From assembly GCA_019112875.1 (NCBI GenBank), contig DXIO01000004.1, forward strand, positions 1 through 33,162: 33,162 bases of DNA, given 5' to 3'. The position numbers were made by a program, and so were the translations under genes. The notes below the pieces were generated by a model. It had not been told where the DNA came from and did not search any database. It saw only the letters and a program-made list of their open reading frames with translations. Source of the stretch: Candidatus Aquabacterium excrementipullorum (lineage in GTDB: Bacteria; Pseudomonadota; Gammaproteobacteria; Burkholderiales; Burkholderiaceae_C). Below are positions 22,241-30,891 of this stretch, piece by piece. Every line of letters begins with the position of its first letter. Positions within the stretch are counted from its first letter, which is position 1.

Positions 22241-23908
22241 TCAGACGCGCGCCGCCGCGACCTCCTGCGACAGCTGCTCCACCGTGGAGATCAGCTGCGT
22301 CACGTCCAGCGGCTTGGTCAGGTAGGCCCTGAAGCCCCAGGCCTGGGCGCGGCGGATGGTGTCCGGCATGGCATCGGCCGACAGGGCCACACGCGGGATG
22401 CCGGTGGTCTCGACGTCCTGGTCGAGCACCCGCACCACATCGAAGCCGCTCATGTCGCCCAGCTGCATGTCCAGCAGCAGCACGTCGGGGCGGCGCTTGC
22501 GCACCGCGGCCAGGGCCTCGGCGCCGTTGTGCGCGATGGTGACGCGGCACCAGGGCAGTAGCGACAGGATCTCGGAAACCAGGTCGATGTTGATCTGGTT
22601 GTCCTCGGCGTAGAGCAGATCGAGGCGGGGATGGTCGTCGTCCACGCCGGACGGATAGTCCGACGCGGCATCCGCGTCATCGGCGGCCGGCGCGGAGCGC
22701 ATCAGCGCAGGCCCGGTCGACAGCGGCAGCCAGCAGCGCATGCGCGTGCCCTCTTCGGGCGTGCTCTGCACCTCCAGGTCGCCGTCCATCACCTGCAGCA
22801 GGCGCTTGACGATGACCAGGCCGATGCCCGAACCCTCGACGCCGGTCTGCTCGGCGCCCAGGCGGTTGAAGGGCTCGAACAGGTGGGCCAGCTGGTCTTC
22901 GGTCATGCCACGGCCGGTGTCGTGCACCTCCAGCATCACGCGGTCATCTTCGCGGCGGGCCTGCACGCTGACGCGACCGCCCCGGCGGTTGTACTTGACG
23001 CCATTGGACAGCAGGTTGACCAGCACCTGCTGCAGGCGCGTGCGGTCGGCCAGCACGGTAAGGTCTTCGCACTCGCCGCAGGGCTGCAGGTGCACGCCGA
23101 AATCGGCGGCCAGGTTGCCCACCAGGTCCAGCGCGTGCTCGAAGGCCGCGCGGGTGGAGACTGGCTCCAGCGACAAGGGCAGGCGGCCCGATTCGATGCG
23201 GGACAGGTCCAGCACGTCGTTGATCACGGCCAGCAGGTGCTGCCCGGCCTGCTCCATCACCTCGATCTTCTGGCGCTGGCCGCCGCTGAGCGGTTCGCCA
23301 TCGGACATCTTGAGCAACTGGGCAAAACCGAGGATGGCGTTGAGCGGCGTGCGCAGTTCATGGCTCATGCGCGAGAGGAACTCGGACTTGGCCGCGCTGG
23401 CCTGCTCGGCGGCCTGGGCCTGCACCGTGGCGCTGCGGTAGAGCTTTTCTTCGGTGACGTCGTGGATGTAGCCCACGCGAGCGAACCGGCCGTTGAGCTG
23501 GCAGCCTGACATGGCGCGGCCCGCGACGGTGCGCACGCCCTTGTCGCCCAGCACCACGCGGAACTCGAACTCAGCCGGGTCGGACGCGCGCATGGCCGAT
23601 TCGCACAGCACGCGGACCATGGAACGGTCATCGGGGTAGACGTGCTCGTAGGCGGACTCGAAGCGCGCCTTCCACTCGTCGGGCGCGATGCCCAGGATGT
23701 CGCGCACGCCGTCGCTGCAATAGACGACGCTGGGCAGGCCCCGGTGGTCGGGCTCCAGCACGTAGAGCACGCCGGGCACGTTGCGGCTCAGGCTGGCCAA
23801 GACTTCCAGCTCGGTCTGCATGTCGGCGATCTGCGCGCGCAGGGCCGCCACTTCTTCCTTCAGCGCCCGGGGATCGTCTCCCGGATCGGCTGCCGGCCTG
23901 TCAGACAT
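22241..23908 (-). CDS. Soluble hybrid sensor histidine kinase (PAS-HisKA-HATPase-REC)
   Basis: A 555-residue cytosolic signalling protein. In order: an N-terminal coiled coil (about residues 14-40), a PAS domain (about 42-155, with PAC-like VGYIHDVTEEK), HisKA with the phosphorylatable His183 in SHELRTP, an HATPase domain with NLLSNGVKYN, DTGRGM and GSGIGL, and a C-terminal receiver domain with acceptor Asp480 in LLLDMQ and the conserved Lys in YLTKPLD. There is no membrane segment and no output domain, so phosphate should pass from His183 to Asp480 and then to an unlinked phosphotransfer protein or regulator. The ATG at 23908 has GAGGAG five to six bases upstream; an earlier in-frame start at 23965 lacks one. 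It is convergent with the DUF1501 gene (34-base gap), and no response regulator is adjacent. Confidence 0.93.
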   Translation of the reverse strand: MSDRPAADPGDDPRALKEEVAALRAQIADMQTELEVLASLSRNVPGVLYVLEPDHRGLPSVVYCSDGVRDILGIAPDEWKARFESAYEHVYPDDRSMVRVLCESAMRASDPAEFEFRVVLGDKGVRTVAGRAMSGCQLNGRFARVGYIHDVTEEKLYRSATVQAQAAEQASAAKSEFLSRMSHELRTPLNAILGFAQLLKMSDGEPLSGGQRQKIEVMEQAGQHLLAVINDVLDLSRIESGRLPLSLEPVSTRAAFEHALDLVGNLAADFGVHLQPCGECEDLTVLADRTRLQQVLVNLLSNGVKYNRRGGRVSVQARREDDRVMLEVHDTGRGMTEDQLAHLFEPFNRLGAEQTGVEGSGIGLVIVKRLLQVMDGDLEVQSTPEEGTRMRCWLPLSTGPALMRSAPAADDADAASDYPSGVDDDHPRLDLLYAEDNQINIDLVSEILSLLPWCRVTIAHNGAEALAAVRKRRPDVLLLDMQLGDMSGFDVVRVLDQDVETTGIPRVALSADAMPDTIRRAQAWGFRAYLTKPLDVTQLISTVEQLSQEVAAARV

Positions 23909-23974
23909 GGGCTCTCCTCGATACTGCTTACTGCTGTTGTCATCCCCCGCTTGACTGTGACACAAATCGGGGCG

Positions 23975-23999
23975 GACAGGTCAGGGGGAAAGACCTGTC
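23975..23999 (-). repeat. Inverted repeat between uvrA and the hybrid kinase gene
   Basis: GACAGGTC and GACCTGTC are perfect 8-bp arms around a nine-base purine-rich loop, 15 bases past the uvrA stop. It may stop uvrA transcription, but no T-run follows on the minus strand; an operator for the downstream kinase gene is an alternative. Confidence 0.5.
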
Positions 24000-24014
24000 G
24001 GCACGGAGATGGGA

Positions 24015-26936
24015 TCAGCGGCTGGCCAGCAAGGGCTTGAGGTAGCGGCCCGTGTGGCTGTTCGGATGCTCGACCAGGTCCTCAGGGGTGCCGGCCAGCA
24101 GCAGGGTGCCGCCACCGGAGCCGCCTTCGGGGCCCATGTCGATCAGCCAGTCGGCCGTCTTGATCACGTCCAGGTTGTGCTCGATCACCACGATGGTATT
24201 GCCGGCGTCGCGCAGCTGGTGTAACACCTTGAGTAACAAGGCGATGTCGTGAAAATGCAGCCCCGTGGTGGGCTCGTCGAGGATGTAAAGCGTGCGGCCG
24301 GTGTCGCGCTTGGACAACTCCAGCGCCAGCTTGACGCGCTGCGCTTCGCCGCCGGACAGCGTGGTCGCGCTCTGGCCCAGGCGGATGTAGCCCAGGCCCA
24401 CGTCCATCAGCGTCTGCAGCTTGCGGGCGATGGCGGGCACGGCGTTGAAGAAGGCCAGCGCGTCTTCGACCGTCAGGTCGAGCACCTCGTGGATATTCTT
24501 GCCCTTGTAGAGCACCTCCAGCGTCTCGCGGTTGTAGCGCTTGCCGTGGCAGGTGTCGCAGGGCACGTAGACGTCGGGCAGGAAGTGCATCTCCACCTTG
24601 ATGACGCCGTCGCCCTGGCAGGCCTCGCAGCGGCCCCCGGCCACGTTGAAGGAGAAGCGCCCGGCCCCGTAGCCGCGCTCGCGGGCCGTGGGCACATCGG
24701 CGAACAGCTCGCGGATGGGTGTGAACAGGCCCGTGTAGGTGGCCGGGTTGCTGCGCGGCGTGCGGCCGATGGGCGACTGGTCGACGTTGATGACCTTGTC
24801 GAACAGCTCCAGGCCTTCGATCTCGTCGTGCGGCGCGGGCTCCAGGTGGCTCTGGTAGAGCTTGCGGGCCACGGCGGCGTACAGCGTGTCGTTGACCAGG
24901 GTGGACTTGCCCGAGCCCGAGACGCCCGTCACGCAGGTCAGCAGGCCCAGCGGGATCTCGGCGGTGACGCCCTTGAGGTTGTGGCCGCGCGCGTTGACGA
25001 TGCGCAGGCGCGGTGTCTCGTCCGTCAACGGGTGGCGCTTGGCCGGCACCTCGATGCGCAGCGCCTGGGCCAGGTAGCGGCCGGTCAGGCTGTTCTCGTT
25101 GTCGGTGACCTGCTGGGGTGTGCCCTGGGCCAGCACCTGGCCGCCATGCACGCCGGCGCCCGGGCCCATGTCGACCACGTAATCGGCGGCGCGGATCATG
25201 TCCTCGTCGTGCTCGACCACGATCACGCTGTTGCCGAGATCACGCAGGTGCTTGAGCGTGCCGATCAGGCGGTCGTTGTCGCGCTGGTGCAGGCCGATGC
25301 TGGGCTCGTCGAGCACGTACATCACGCCCGTCAGGCCCGAGCCGATCTGGCTGGCCAGACGGATGCGCTGCGCCTCGCCGCCCGACAGGGTATCGGCGCT
25401 GCGGTCCAGGCTCAGGTAATTCAGGCCCACGTCGTTCAGGAAGCGCAGGCGCGAGCGGATCTCCTGCACCACCTTGGCGGCGATCTCGGCCTTGGCGCCC
25501 TGCAGGTGCAGGCCCTCGAAGTAGCGGAAGGCCTCGGCCAGGGTGCTGTGGCCGATCTCGTAGATGGCCCGCGTGTCGCCCGTGTCGGCATCGAGCAGCT
25601 TGACGTGGCGCGCCTCGCGGCGCAGGCGGGTGCCGTCGCATTCAGGGCAGGCCTTGGGCTGCTGGTAGCGGCCGAGTTCTTCGCGCACGGCGGATGAATC
25701 GGTCTCCTTGAAGCGGCGTTCGAAGTTGGGAATGATCCCTTCGAAGGCGTGCGTGCGCTTGACCTTGCGCTTCTTGCCGCTGGGGCCATCGGCCTCGTAG
25801 GTGAACTCGATCTCGACGGGCGCGGAGCCGTACAACAACACGTGCTGGAACTCTGCGGGCAGCTCTTCGAAGGGCTGCTCGATGTCGACCTCGTAGTGCT
25901 TGCCAACACTTTGCAGCAGCGAGTAGGTGTAGGGGTTGCGGCGGTCCCAGCCCTTCACGGCGCCACTGCCCATGCTCAGGCTGGGGAAAGCGACCACGCG
26001 CTGCGGATCGAAGGCGATGACCTGGCCCAGGCCGTCGCAGCTCGGGCAGGCGCCCACCGGCGAGTTGAACGAGAACAGGCGTGGCTCCAGCTCCGACAGC
26101 GAGTAGCTGCACACCGGGCAGGCGAACTTGGCGGAGAACAGGTGCTCCTTGCCCGTGTCCATCTCCAGCGCCAGCGCGCGGCCATCGGCCTGGCGCAGCG
26201 CGGCCTCGAAGCTTTCGGCCAGGCGCTGGGTGATGTCGGACTTGACCTTCAGGCGATCGACGACCACGTCGATGTCGTGCTTCTCGTTCTTGGCCAGGGG
26301 CTTCAAGTCAGCCGCCTCGGTGATCTGCCCGTCGATGCGGAAACGCACGTAGCCCTGGGCCTGCATGTCGGCGAAGAACTCGGCGTGCTCGCCCTTGCGG
26401 TCGCGCATCACCGGGGCCAGGATCATCAGCTTGGTGTCCTCGGGCAGCGCCAGCACGGCATCGACCATCTGGCTGACGCTCTGGGCCTGCAGCGGAATGT
26501 TGTGATCCGGGCAGAAGGGCGTGCCGGCGCGGGCGTAGAGCAGGCGCAGGTAATCGTGGATCTCGGTGACGGTGCCCACGGTGGAGCGCGGGTTGTGGCT
26601 GGTGGCCTTCTGCTCGATGCTGATCGCGGGCGACAGACCCTCGATCACATCGACATCGGGCTTGTCCATCAGTTGCAGGAACTGGCGGGCGTAGGCGCTC
26701 AGGCTTTCCACATAGCGGCGCTGGCCCTCGGCGTACAGCGTGTCGAAGGCCAGGCTGGATTTGCCCGAGCCCGACAGACCGGTGATCACCACCAGCTGGT
26801 GGCGCGGCAGGTCCAGGTCGATGTTTTTCAGGTTGTGGGTGCGCGCCCCACGGATCTGGATCAACGGCCTCTCGCCGATCGGGCCTTTGGGCGCGGGCGC
26901 GGGCGTGGTGGCGGAGGGAGTGTCGGGGCGGGACAT
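24015..26936 (-). CDS. uvrA: UvrA, damage-recognition ATPase of nucleotide excision repair
   Basis: A 973-residue ABC-type ATPase of the UvrABC system that finds bulky DNA lesions with UvrB. Two ATP-binding modules are visible: the first Walker A in [10 protein letters not shown] and signature [14 protein letters not shown], the second Walker A in [10 protein letters not shown] and signature [15 protein letters not shown]. Zinc fingers lie in CPVC...CPSC and CEAC...CDTC. Early sequence [16 protein letters not shown] matches the family N-terminus after a Pro/Ala/Thr-rich extension of about 25 residues. The ATG at 26936 was chosen; TTG at 26963 would add nine residues, and neither has a clear Shine-Dalgarno. 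No LexA box was found in the 156-base gap to the divergent GGDEF gene. Confidence 0.98.
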   Translation of the reverse strand: MSRPDTPSATTPAPAPKGPIGERPLIQIRGARTHNLKNIDLDLPRHQLVVITGLSGSGKSSLAFDTLYAEGQRRYVESLSAYARQFLQLMDKPDVDVIEGLSPAISIEQKATSHNPRSTVGTVTEIHDYLRLLYARAGTPFCPDHNIPLQAQSVSQMVDAVLALPEDTKLMILAPVMRDRKGEHAEFFADMQAQGYVRFRIDGQITEAADLKPLAKNEKHDIDVVVDRLKVKSDITQRLAESFEAALRQADGRALALEMDTGKEHLFSAKFACPVCSYSLSELEPRLFSFNSPVGACPSCDGLGQVIAFDPQRVVAFPSLSMGSGAVKGWDRRNPYTYSLLQSVGKHYEVDIEQPFEELPAEFQHVLLYGSAPVEIEFTYEADGPSGKKRKVKRTHAFEGIIPNFERRFKETDSSAVREELGRYQQPKACPECDGTRLRREARHVKLLDADTGDTRAIYEIGHSTLAEAFRYFEGLHLQGAKAEIAAKVVQEIRSRLRFLNDVGLNYLSLDRSADTLSGGEAQRIRLASQIGSGLTGVMYVLDEPSIGLHQRDNDRLIGTLKHLRDLGNSVIVVEHDEDMIRAADYVVDMGPGAGVHGGQVLAQGTPQQVTDNENSLTGRYLAQALRIEVPAKRHPLTDETPRLRIVNARGHNLKGVTAEIPLGLLTCVTGVSGSGKSTLVNDTLYAAVARKLYQSHLEPAPHDEIEGLELFDKVINVDQSPIGRTPRSNPATYTGLFTPIRELFADVPTARERGYGAGRFSFNVAGGRCEACQGDGVIKVEMHFLPDVYVPCDTCHGKRYNRETLEVLYKGKNIHEVLDLTVEDALAFFNAVPAIARKLQTLMDVGLGYIRLGQSATTLSGGEAQRVKLALELSKRDTGRTLYILDEPTTGLHFHDIALLLKVLHQLRDAGNTIVVIEHNLDVIKTADWLIDMGPEGGSGGGTLLLAGTPEDLVEHPNSHTGRYLKPLLASR

Positions 26937-27092
26937 CGGCGGGCAGGCAATCGAATCTGGCAAGGCAACCGGTCATCATACGTCCGCGGCCAGGGGAAAC
27001 CCGGTCAGAAGTTCCGCCTGCCCGCCTCAAGTCCGGGGGGCGTTCATCCGAAAACAGGGAAATCCAGGCTCCCGCACCCCGTGCCCACGACG

Positions 27093-28226
27093 ATGGACAC
27101 CGCTGTATGTGCTCCCGCTGACCCTGACGCCCCTCGCTGGGGCGACTGGCTGCTGGGCGATCAACCCGAACAACGCCTCTGGCTGGCGCGCCTGCTGCGG
27201 GTGGGCGCGCTGTTCCTGGCCTTCGACCTCGCACGTGCGTTGGGCGTGGGGCTGGGCCATGTGCCGCTGGAGGACATGGCCGCCCTGCTGGCCTACGACC
27301 TGGGCGTGCTGGGCGTGGGCTACGGGCTGATCCGCAGCGGCTGGAGCGCCCGGCTGGATGACCCGGCCATGACGATGCCGCTGGTGGCCCTGGCCCTGGT
27401 CAGCATCGTGCTGGCCTATGTGTGGATGGATTTCGGGCGCGGCGCGCTGCTGCCCCTGGCCGCCGTCGTGCTGGTGCATGGCATGCACCGGCTCACGCCC
27501 CGCCAGACAGTGCTGTGCGCCGGGGCGCTGCTGGTGGTGCTCGCTGGTGCCGCCGCCGTGATGGCCCTGCTGTCCCTGCAGGGGCTGAACCTGGCGCAGG
27601 AGGCCGTGGACCTGGGCGTCGCCGCGCTGGGCCTGCCCGTGCTGGCCGCCGTGGCCGGCCGTGCGCACACCGTGCTGCAGACCCACGCGCGCCAGCGGGC
27701 CGAGCTGGCCCAGACCCTGGCCCGCCTGGAAGCGCTGACCACCAAGGACACGCTGACGGGCCTGTCCAACCACCGCCACATGCTGCACCTGCTGGACGTC
27801 GAGATCCTGCGCCATGCGCGCCAGGGCCGCCAGTTCAGCATCGCGCTGCTGGACTTGGACCATTTCCAGCAGATCAACCAGGCGCTGGGCCGCCTGCGTG
27901 CCGACGAGGTGCTCCGCCAGTTGGCCCACCAGTCCACCGCCCATCTCCGCGCCTCCGACGTGATGGGCCGCTGGGGCGGCGAGGAGTTCCTGCTGCTGAT
28001 GCCCGAAACGGATCTGGCCGGTGGCGTACGATCACTGGAACGATTGAAGGAAAAGCTGTACACCAAGCTCGGTTTCTACCGTGAGGGCCGTTGGGTGCCC
28101 GTGAACTGCTCGGCCGGGGTCACGCGCTACCGCACGGGAGAAACCATTCACCAGATGCTGGAGCGGGCCGAGCAGGCCCTGCGCACGGCGAAGGCGAACG
28201 GCCGCAACCAGGTGGTGTCCTCATGA
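27093..28226 (+). CDS. Membrane diguanylate cyclase (six-helix membrane domain plus GGDEF)
   Basis: A 377-residue protein with about six hydrophobic helices (roughly residues 30-195), a short coiled linker ([15 protein letters not shown]) and a GGDEF domain (about 215-377). The active-site signature is GGEEF at 295-299, and the inhibitory RxxD site (Arg286-Asp289) is intact, so it should make cyclic di-GMP from GTP and be subject to product inhibition. The phosphate-binding helix reads [10 protein letters not shown], less typical than GHxxGD. The membrane domain may sense a signal in or across the membrane; its ligand is unknown. The start is the ATG at 27093, after which the membrane domain begins; no Shine-Dalgarno is visible, and GTG 27081 is an alternative. 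The last four bases overlap the next gene. Confidence 0.9.
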   Translation: MDTAVCAPADPDAPRWGDWLLGDQPEQRLWLARLLRVGALFLAFDLARALGVGLGHVPLEDMAALLAYDLGVLGVGYGLIRSGWSARLDDPAMTMPLVALALVSIVLAYVWMDFGRGALLPLAAVVLVHGMHRLTPRQTVLCAGALLVVLAGAAAVMALLSLQGLNLAQEAVDLGVAALGLPVLAAVAGRAHTVLQTHARQRAELAQTLARLEALTTKDTLTGLSNHRHMLHLLDVEILRHARQGRQFSIALLDLDHFQQINQALGRLRADEVLRQLAHQSTAHLRASDVMGRWGGEEFLLLMPETDLAGGVRSLERLKEKLYTKLGFYREGRWVPVNCSAGVTRYRTGETIHQMLERAEQALRTAKANGRNQVVSS

Positions 28227-29122
28227 TCTCTCAAGAACGCCGGCTTCCCGTGGGCGCCCTGCTGGGGGCCGTGGTGCTGATCGTGGCCGTGTACGCGTCC
28301 GTGCCGCTGGCGCGCAACGCCTCATTGCAGCTGCTGTGCCTGGTGGTGGCGCTGGGGCTGTTCACGCATTCGCCCCGCCAGGTCACCACCGTGAGCCTGG
28401 CCGCCTGCGGCCTGCTGGCCCTGGCGATGCTGGCCTTGTGGAGCACGGGCATGCAGGGCTTCGACAACGTGCGCGACGGCACCAACGGCCTGCTGGCCTG
28501 CCTGTTCATGCTGGTGCTGGGCCAGGCCATCCACCACTTCAGCGTCAAGCACGAAGAGCTGAGCGAACAGCAAGCCACGATGGCCGAAACGCTGGCCCGC
28601 ATGGAGCAGTTGGCCACGCGCGATCCGCTCACCGGGCTGTTCAACACCCGCCACATGACGGAGCTGATGAACCAGCACGCCAAACGCTCCGAGCGCGCCG
28701 ACCTGCCGATGAGCCTGGGGCTGATCGACCTGGACAACTTCCAGCGCGTCAACGAGCGCTTCGGGCATGCCGTGGGCGACGAGGCCTTGGTGGCCGTGGC
28801 CCGCATCGCGACCGACGTGTTCCGCCAGACCGACGTGATCGGGCGCTGGGGCGGCGAGGAGCTGCTGGTGCTGTTCACCGACACCGAGCCCGAGCAGGCC
28901 CTGCTGGGCATCGAGCGCCTGCGCGACCGCCTGGCCGGCCAGGACCTGAGCGCGGCGCGCCTGGGCGTGAAGGTGACCTTCTCTGCCGGCCTGGTGGTGT
29001 GGCAGGAGGGCGAGGACATGGACGCCTCGCTCACGCGCGCGCGCCATGCCCTGCTGCGGGCCAAGCACGAAGGCCGGGACCGCACCGTCACCGGTCATTT
29101 CAATCCTGCAGTGACTTCTTGA
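28223..29122 (+). CDS. Second membrane GGDEF protein, translationally coupled to the first
   Basis: A 299-residue protein with about four membrane helices (roughly residues 10-115), a coiled linker (HEELSEQQATMAETLARMEQL) and a GGDEF domain (about 132-299). The signature is GGEEL at 210-214 instead of GGEEF, and RQTD (201-204) is an intact RxxD inhibitory site. The LIDLDNF and FGHAVGDEAL motifs are better conserved than in its neighbour. Phe-to-Leu at the last signature position may or may not keep activity. The start codon overlaps the stop of the preceding gene as ATGA, so translation is probably coupled, and the two GGDEF domains may dimerise with each other. It ends in a 23-base convergent overlap with the hydrolase gene. 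Confidence 0.9.
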   Translation: MISQERRLPVGALLGAVVLIVAVYASVPLARNASLQLLCLVVALGLFTHSPRQVTTVSLAACGLLALAMLALWSTGMQGFDNVRDGTNGLLACLFMLVLGQAIHHFSVKHEELSEQQATMAETLARMEQLATRDPLTGLFNTRHMTELMNQHAKRSERADLPMSLGLIDLDNFQRVNERFGHAVGDEALVAVARIATDVFRQTDVIGRWGGEELLVLFTDTEPEQALLGIERLRDRLAGQDLSAARLGVKVTFSAGLVVWQEGEDMDASLTRARHALLRAKHEGRDRTVTGHFNPAVTS

Positions 29123-30098
29123 AGAAAGCCACCTGGCGCGCCACCACCTGCTCGAACACCGGGCCGGTGTAGGGTGAGAAGTGGTCGGCGCCGGCCAGCT
29201 CCACGTATTCGCCGTGCTTGAGCTTGGCGGCCACCTCGCGCACGCCCTTCACGGGGATCAGCCCGTCCTTCTCGGACGCGATGATCAGCGTGGGTGCCTG
29301 GATGCGGTCGGCCGCACGGCCCGGCGCAAAGAAAGGCAGGCTCAGGAACACGCGGGCCGCGACCTGGTTCTCCGACTCGGGCGTGCCCGGCGGCATCAGC
29401 TTCTTGTAGCCATCACCGCACTCCGGGCAAATCAGCGCGGAGAACTGCCCCGGCGCGATGATGGGCACGTACAGCGGCGTCTCGGTGTCGCTGCGCATCA
29501 GATCACGCAATGCGTACCAGGCCGCGATGGGCTGGTACTTGAGCGGGAAGGTCAGACTGCTCTGAAAGCCGCTGACGAAGGGCACCTGTGAACTGACGGC
29601 CTTGACCGCCTCGGGCCGGTCGGCCGCCACCTGCAACACCTGCCCGCCGCTGTACGACGAGCCCCAGATGCCCAGGCGCTTGCCGTCGACATCCGTGCGC
29701 TGGCGCACCGCATCGATCGCGCTCGACCAGTCCTTCACGTGCTCCTTGCCATCGACCACGCGGCGTGGCTGGCCGCCGCTCTTGCCGAACCCCCGGTAGT
29801 CGAAGCGCAGCACCGCGAAGCCCGCCTGCACGAAGCGCTCGGCGAAGGGCTTGAGGCCCCAGTCGCGCAGCGCGCCGAAGCCATGGGCCATCACGATCAC
29901 CGGCGGCTTGGCGACGCCCACCGGCAGCCACAGTTCGCCATCGCAGGTGGTGGCCTGGCATGGGAAGGTGACGGGCACGGTGGTGTGGGCCACGGTGATG
30001 GGCGCGGGCGCGACCTGCGCCTGCGCGCCGAGGCTCAAGCCACCGAACACGGCGGCGGCAATGGTCAGGTGCAGCGCCTGCGCGAACATCATCTTCAT
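29100..30098 (-). CDS. Exported alpha/beta hydrolase (CocE/dienelactone-hydrolase-like)
   Basis: A 332-residue alpha/beta hydrolase with a signal peptide ending AQA (residues 1-28), so it acts in the periplasm or outside. The oxyanion region is MAHGFGALRDWG, and the nucleophile is Ser148 in GSSYSG, a variant of the GxSYxG motif typical of CocE and X-Pro-peptidase-like enzymes. The acid is probably Asp in IIASEKDGLIP and the base His in GADHFSPYTG. It should hydrolyse an ester or similar small substrate; the substrate is unknown. The ATG at 30098 has GAGGAG eight bases upstream. It is divergent from a tetR gene, and the shared gap carries three identical palindromes, so the TetR protein very probably controls it. 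Confidence 0.88.
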   Translation of the reverse strand: MKMMFAQALHLTIAAAVFGGLSLGAQAQVAPAPITVAHTTVPVTFPCQATTCDGELWLPVGVAKPPVIVMAHGFGALRDWGLKPFAERFVQAGFAVLRFDYRGFGKSGGQPRRVVDGKEHVKDWSSAIDAVRQRTDVDGKRLGIWGSSYSGGQVLQVAADRPEAVKAVSSQVPFVSGFQSSLTFPLKYQPIAAWYALRDLMRSDTETPLYVPIIAPGQFSALICPECGDGYKKLMPPGTPESENQVAARVFLSLPFFAPGRAADRIQAPTLIIASEKDGLIPVKGVREVAAKLKHGEYVELAGADHFSPYTGPVFEQVVARQVAFFKKSLQD

Positions 30099-30147
30099 GG
30101 TGGGTACTCCTCGGTCTCTGTCGATTCAGCGCGGTTGTTCAGCGGAC

Positions 30148-30213
30148 TTGGTACCAATAAGTACCAAATCGGTACGCAAGGGTACCAGCGCATAGCGGGT
30201 ACGGTCAAGTACC
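30148..30213. promoter_or_regulatory. Triple TetR-type operator: three perfect GGTAC-N6-GTACC palindromes
   Basis: Three copies of GGTAC-N6-GTACC lie at 30150-30165, 30171-30186 and 30198-30213 within the 126-base divergent gap between the hydrolase (start 30098) and tetR (start 30225). Centres are 21 and 27 bases apart. The first copy extends to TTGGTAC-N6-GTACCAA (30148-30167). The six-base spacers differ (CAATAA, GCAAGG, GGTCAA) while the arms are identical, as expected for selected protein-binding sites. A lone GGTAC half-site also lies next to the hydrolase ribosome-binding site (30103-30107). On the minus strand the third spacer reads TTGACC, a possible -35 box of the hydrolase promoter, though no good -10 box follows. 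Confidence 0.85.
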
Positions 30214-30224
30214 ATCCTGAACTG

Positions 30225-30869
30225 ATGACAGATTCCGCGCCCTTCCCCACGGCCGCCGCCGCATCACCGCACCGCCTGCGGCTGATCGAGGCCCTGGCCG
30301 CCACCCTGGCCGAGAAGGCCTATGCCGACATCACCGTGGCGGACGTGGTGGCGCGCGCGCACGTCTCCAAGCGCACCTTCTACGAGCAGTTCGACAGCAA
30401 GGAAGCCTGCCTGCTGGCCTTGTGCGACACCATGAGCCAGCAAACCCTGGCCCAGATCGCCGCCAGCTACGACCACAACGCCGATTGGGTGCAGCAGCTC
30501 GAGCAGGTCACGCGCAACTACCTGGGCAGCCTGCAGGCGCAGCCGGCGCTGCTGCGCACGCTGTTCATCGAGGTTTATGCCCTGGGCCCGGCCGGGCTGC
30601 AGGCGCGTCGCCAGGTGCAGCGCACCTTCGCGGATTTCCTGCGCCTGCAGGTGGACATCGCGCGCCTGCGCGAGCCGGACAAGCGCCCGCTGGACGCCAC
30701 CCTGGCCATGGCCGTGGTGGGCGGCATCAGCGAGCTGATCCTGCACGCGGTCGAAGAAGGCCGCGCCGACCGCCTGGTGGACCTCACGCCCACCGTCACC
30801 ACCTTCGTGCAGGCGGTGCTGGAATCGCTGCTGCCGCCGGATCATCGCCTGAGAGGCGATGCGGTCTGA
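30225..30869 (+). CDS. TetR/AcrR family transcriptional regulator
   Basis: A 214-residue regulator with an N-terminal TetR helix-turn-helix (about residues 18-64; ITVADVVARAHVSKRTFYEQF is split here as ITVADVVARA and HVSKRTFYEQF) and an all-helical ligand-binding C-terminal domain of usual length. It presumably represses its own gene and the divergent hydrolase by binding the three palindromes upstream, and is released by a small ligand that may be related to the hydrolase substrate. The ATG at 30225 puts the helix-turn-helix at the normal distance from the start; the frame is open further upstream, but that stretch crosses the operators and the hydrolase gene. No Shine-Dalgarno is visible. 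It converges with the FAH-family gene, with 22 bases between stops. Confidence 0.92.
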   Translation: MTDSAPFPTAAAASPHRLRLIEALAATLAEKAYADITVADVVARAHVSKRTFYEQFDSKEACLLALCDTMSQQTLAQIAASYDHNADWVQQLEQVTRNYLGSLQAQPALLRTLFIEVYALGPAGLQARRQVQRTFADFLRLQVDIARLREPDKRPLDATLAMAVVGGISELILHAVEEGRADRLVDLTPTVTTFVQAVLESLLPPDHRLRGDAV

Positions 30870-30891
30870 TCAGGCTTGAAGGGCTGAGGCT

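Noticed and set aside
25749-27092. Plus-strand frame fused upstream of the first GGDEF gene
   Set aside because: It is antisense to uvrA; GGDEF homology and membrane helices begin only after the ATG at 27093.
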